A stretch of DNA of 64,000 nt from DATAAP01 sp041690495 (GTDB lineage Bacteria; Pseudomonadota; Alphaproteobacteria; CACIAM-22H2), in assembly GCA_041690495.1 (NCBI GenBank), contig JAWLHE010000005.1:310001-374000 (forward strand), read 5' to 3'. Below, one piece after another: positions 63,008 through 64,000 of the stretch. Below the pieces are notes generated by a model. It was not told where the DNA came from. It searched no databases and saw only the letters and a list, made by a program, of their open reading frames with translations. A program made the position numbers and the translations under genes. The first letter of the stretch is position 1, and the number at the start of each line of letters is the position of its first letter.

Positions 63008-63988
63008 ATGTCTACGATTCCGGGCGGCGCGTTCCCCGATTTCATCGTCGGAACGTCTTACAGTGATTTCATCGCCGCACGCGGCGGCGATGACCATGTG
63101 TTTGCCGGCGAGGGCAATGACATTGTCCTTGGCGGATCGGGCGACGACGCCGTGCTCGGCCAGGACGGCAACGACCTTCTGCATGGCGGCAACGGCGACG
63201 ACCACCTCTTCGGCGGCGAAGGCCACGACATGCTGCTGGGCGGGTCGGGAGCCGATTCCCTGCTGGGCGGGGCCGGCAACGACTATGCCAGCGGCGGTGC
63301 GGGCGATGACCTGATCTTCGGCCAGGACGGTGACGACCATGTCCACGGCGGCGCCGGCAACGACCGGCTGACGGGCGCTGCAGGCAACGATCACCTCCGC
63401 GGCGATTCGGGCGACGACGTCCTGCTCGGCGGCGAAGGCGACGACCGCCTCGACGGCGGCTCGGGCGACGACCGTCTCGTCGCCGGCGAGGGCGACGACC
63501 GCCTCGACGGCGGCTCCGGCGACGATATCCTTTACGGCGGCGGGGGCGACGATCGCGTCTATGGCGGCCACGGCAACGATGTCGTAACGGGGGCGGACGG
63601 CGACGACCACCTGTATGGCGACCACGGGAACGACAAGCTCTTCGGCGGCGATGGCGACGACTACCTGAGCGGCGGCAAGGGCGATGACGTCCTGTCGGGC
63701 GGCAACGGCGACGACATCCTGTCCGGCGGCAAGGGCAACGACCTGTTCCTCTTCCATGGCGGCGGCGGCAACGACCTCATCCTCGACTTCGAGGAAGGCT
63801 CGGACATCGTCCGCATCGCCAAGGGGATCAATGGTCTCGACATCAACTCGGCCGCCGATCTTGCCGATCACATCTCGCAGGACGGCCACAATACGGTCGT
63901 CGAGCTCGGCGGCGACACGATCACGCTGGTGGGTGTGTGCGCCGACGACGTGCAGAACGATCCCACCAAGTTCTTCCTCGTGGTGTGA
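63008..63988 (+). CDS. RTX (hemolysin-type calcium-binding) repeat protein
   Basis: The 326-residue product is almost wholly built of about 25 nine-residue RTX repeats (GGxGxDxLx, for example GGSGDDRLV), spanning about residues 26-258. The repeats form calcium-filled parallel beta rolls. A C-terminal segment follows (FLFHGGGGNDLILDFEEGSDIVRI through TKFFLVV), of the kind recognised by type I secretion. There is no Sec signal and no catalytic domain. AAGGAGGCACA precedes the ATG. A 35-bp DNA block recurs with one mismatch at 63437 and 63491, showing recent repeat growth. No secretion genes are in the window; surface or matrix function is a guess. Confidence 0.92.
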   Translation: MSTIPGGAFPDFIVGTSYSDFIAARGGDDHVFAGEGNDIVLGGSGDDAVLGQDGNDLLHGGNGDDHLFGGEGHDMLLGGSGADSLLGGAGNDYASGGAGDDLIFGQDGDDHVHGGAGNDRLTGAAGNDHLRGDSGDDVLLGGEGDDRLDGGSGDDRLVAGEGDDRLDGGSGDDILYGGGGDDRVYGGHGNDVVTGADGDDHLYGDHGNDKLFGGDGDDYLSGGKGDDVLSGGNGDDILSGGKGNDLFLFHGGGGNDLILDFEEGSDIVRIAKGINGLDINSAADLADHISQDGHNTVVELGGDTITLVGVCADDVQNDPTKFFLVV

Positions 63989-64000
63989 GGTCGACGGCAC

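Noticed and set aside
63080..63780. Regularly spaced short repeats that might suggest a CRISPR array
   Set aside because: The period is 27 bp, in frame, and encodes RTX nonapeptides; there are no unique spacers.
62921..64000. Open frame opposite the RTX gene, rich in Val/Ala repeats
   Set aside because: It mirrors the nonapeptide repeat DNA; promoter, ribosome-binding site and domain evidence are all on the plus strand.

Overview
The window is GC-rich (about two thirds G+C by eye) and densely coding, with many 4-bp ATGA/GTGA start-stop overlaps. The gene content points to an alphaproteobacterium, most likely of the order Hyphomicrobiales (Rhizobiales): a ChpT-type phosphotransferase beside a che operon, the DUF3305/DUF3306 pair beside a periplasmic formate dehydrogenase, a MddA-like methyltransferase, DUF3553, and several dipeptide-type ABC operons. 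The assignment is inferred from gene content only; no rRNA or tRNA gene is visible.

Region 1 (1-5751, minus strand) is a chemotaxis cluster: chpT-like, then cheA-cheW-cheY-cheB-cheR, with cheR running off the left edge. A clear intrinsic terminator separates chpT from cheA. Region 2 (5813-6599, plus) holds a DUF3553 protein, a cytochrome c and a 41-aa membrane peptide.

Region 3 (6664-17776, minus) is a formate dehydrogenase island: molybdate-type permease, fdhD, mobA, DUF3305, DUF3306, a TorD chaperone fused to a DNA-binding domain, a small Tat-signal protein, fdhA, fdhB, a 63-aa membrane protein and fdhC, then a perfect hairpin and a periplasmic seven-bladed WD40 protein. Region 4 (18217-24375, plus) is a metal-oxyanion uptake operon: TupBCA for tungstate, an extra ModA-like binding protein, a Mop molbindin, and a FecCD-type ABC importer that may also carry molybdate or tungstate. 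Region 5 (24409-35388) mixes a hydrolase-LuxR hybrid, an EamA exporter, a MddA-like enzyme, purC, a VOC protein, a regulator with an excisionase-type HTH and a periplasmic-binding-type ligand domain, a large polyferredoxin, moaA, a YHS protein and nadK. A ModE-box-like inverted repeat lies between the regulator and the polyferredoxin. Together regions 3-5 supply metal uptake, cofactor synthesis, enzyme maturation and probably metal-responsive control for one Mo/W formate dehydrogenase.

Region 6 (34537-41792, minus) is a dipeptide-type ABC operon that continues through a polyphosphate kinase 2 and an N-formylglutamate amidohydrolase. A structured intergenic region with a strong plus-strand terminator (about 42117-42254) is a good small-RNA candidate. 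Region 7 (42286-51055) has a winged-helix/RMF-like protein, an M81 peptidase, argE, a HAD hydrolase, an aspartoacylase-like enzyme, an AbrB-type membrane protein, a TPR protein and a membrane protein behind an 18-bp palindrome. Region 8 (51107-60986) is a second peptide-type ABC operon (minus) with an N-carbamoyl amino acid hydrolase downstream and a divergent amidase plus D-aminoacylase, which reads as a system for importing and opening amide- or acyl-blocked amino acids. The right end holds a small unknown gene in an AT-rich setting, a dTDP-4-dehydrorhamnose reductase and an RTX repeat protein.
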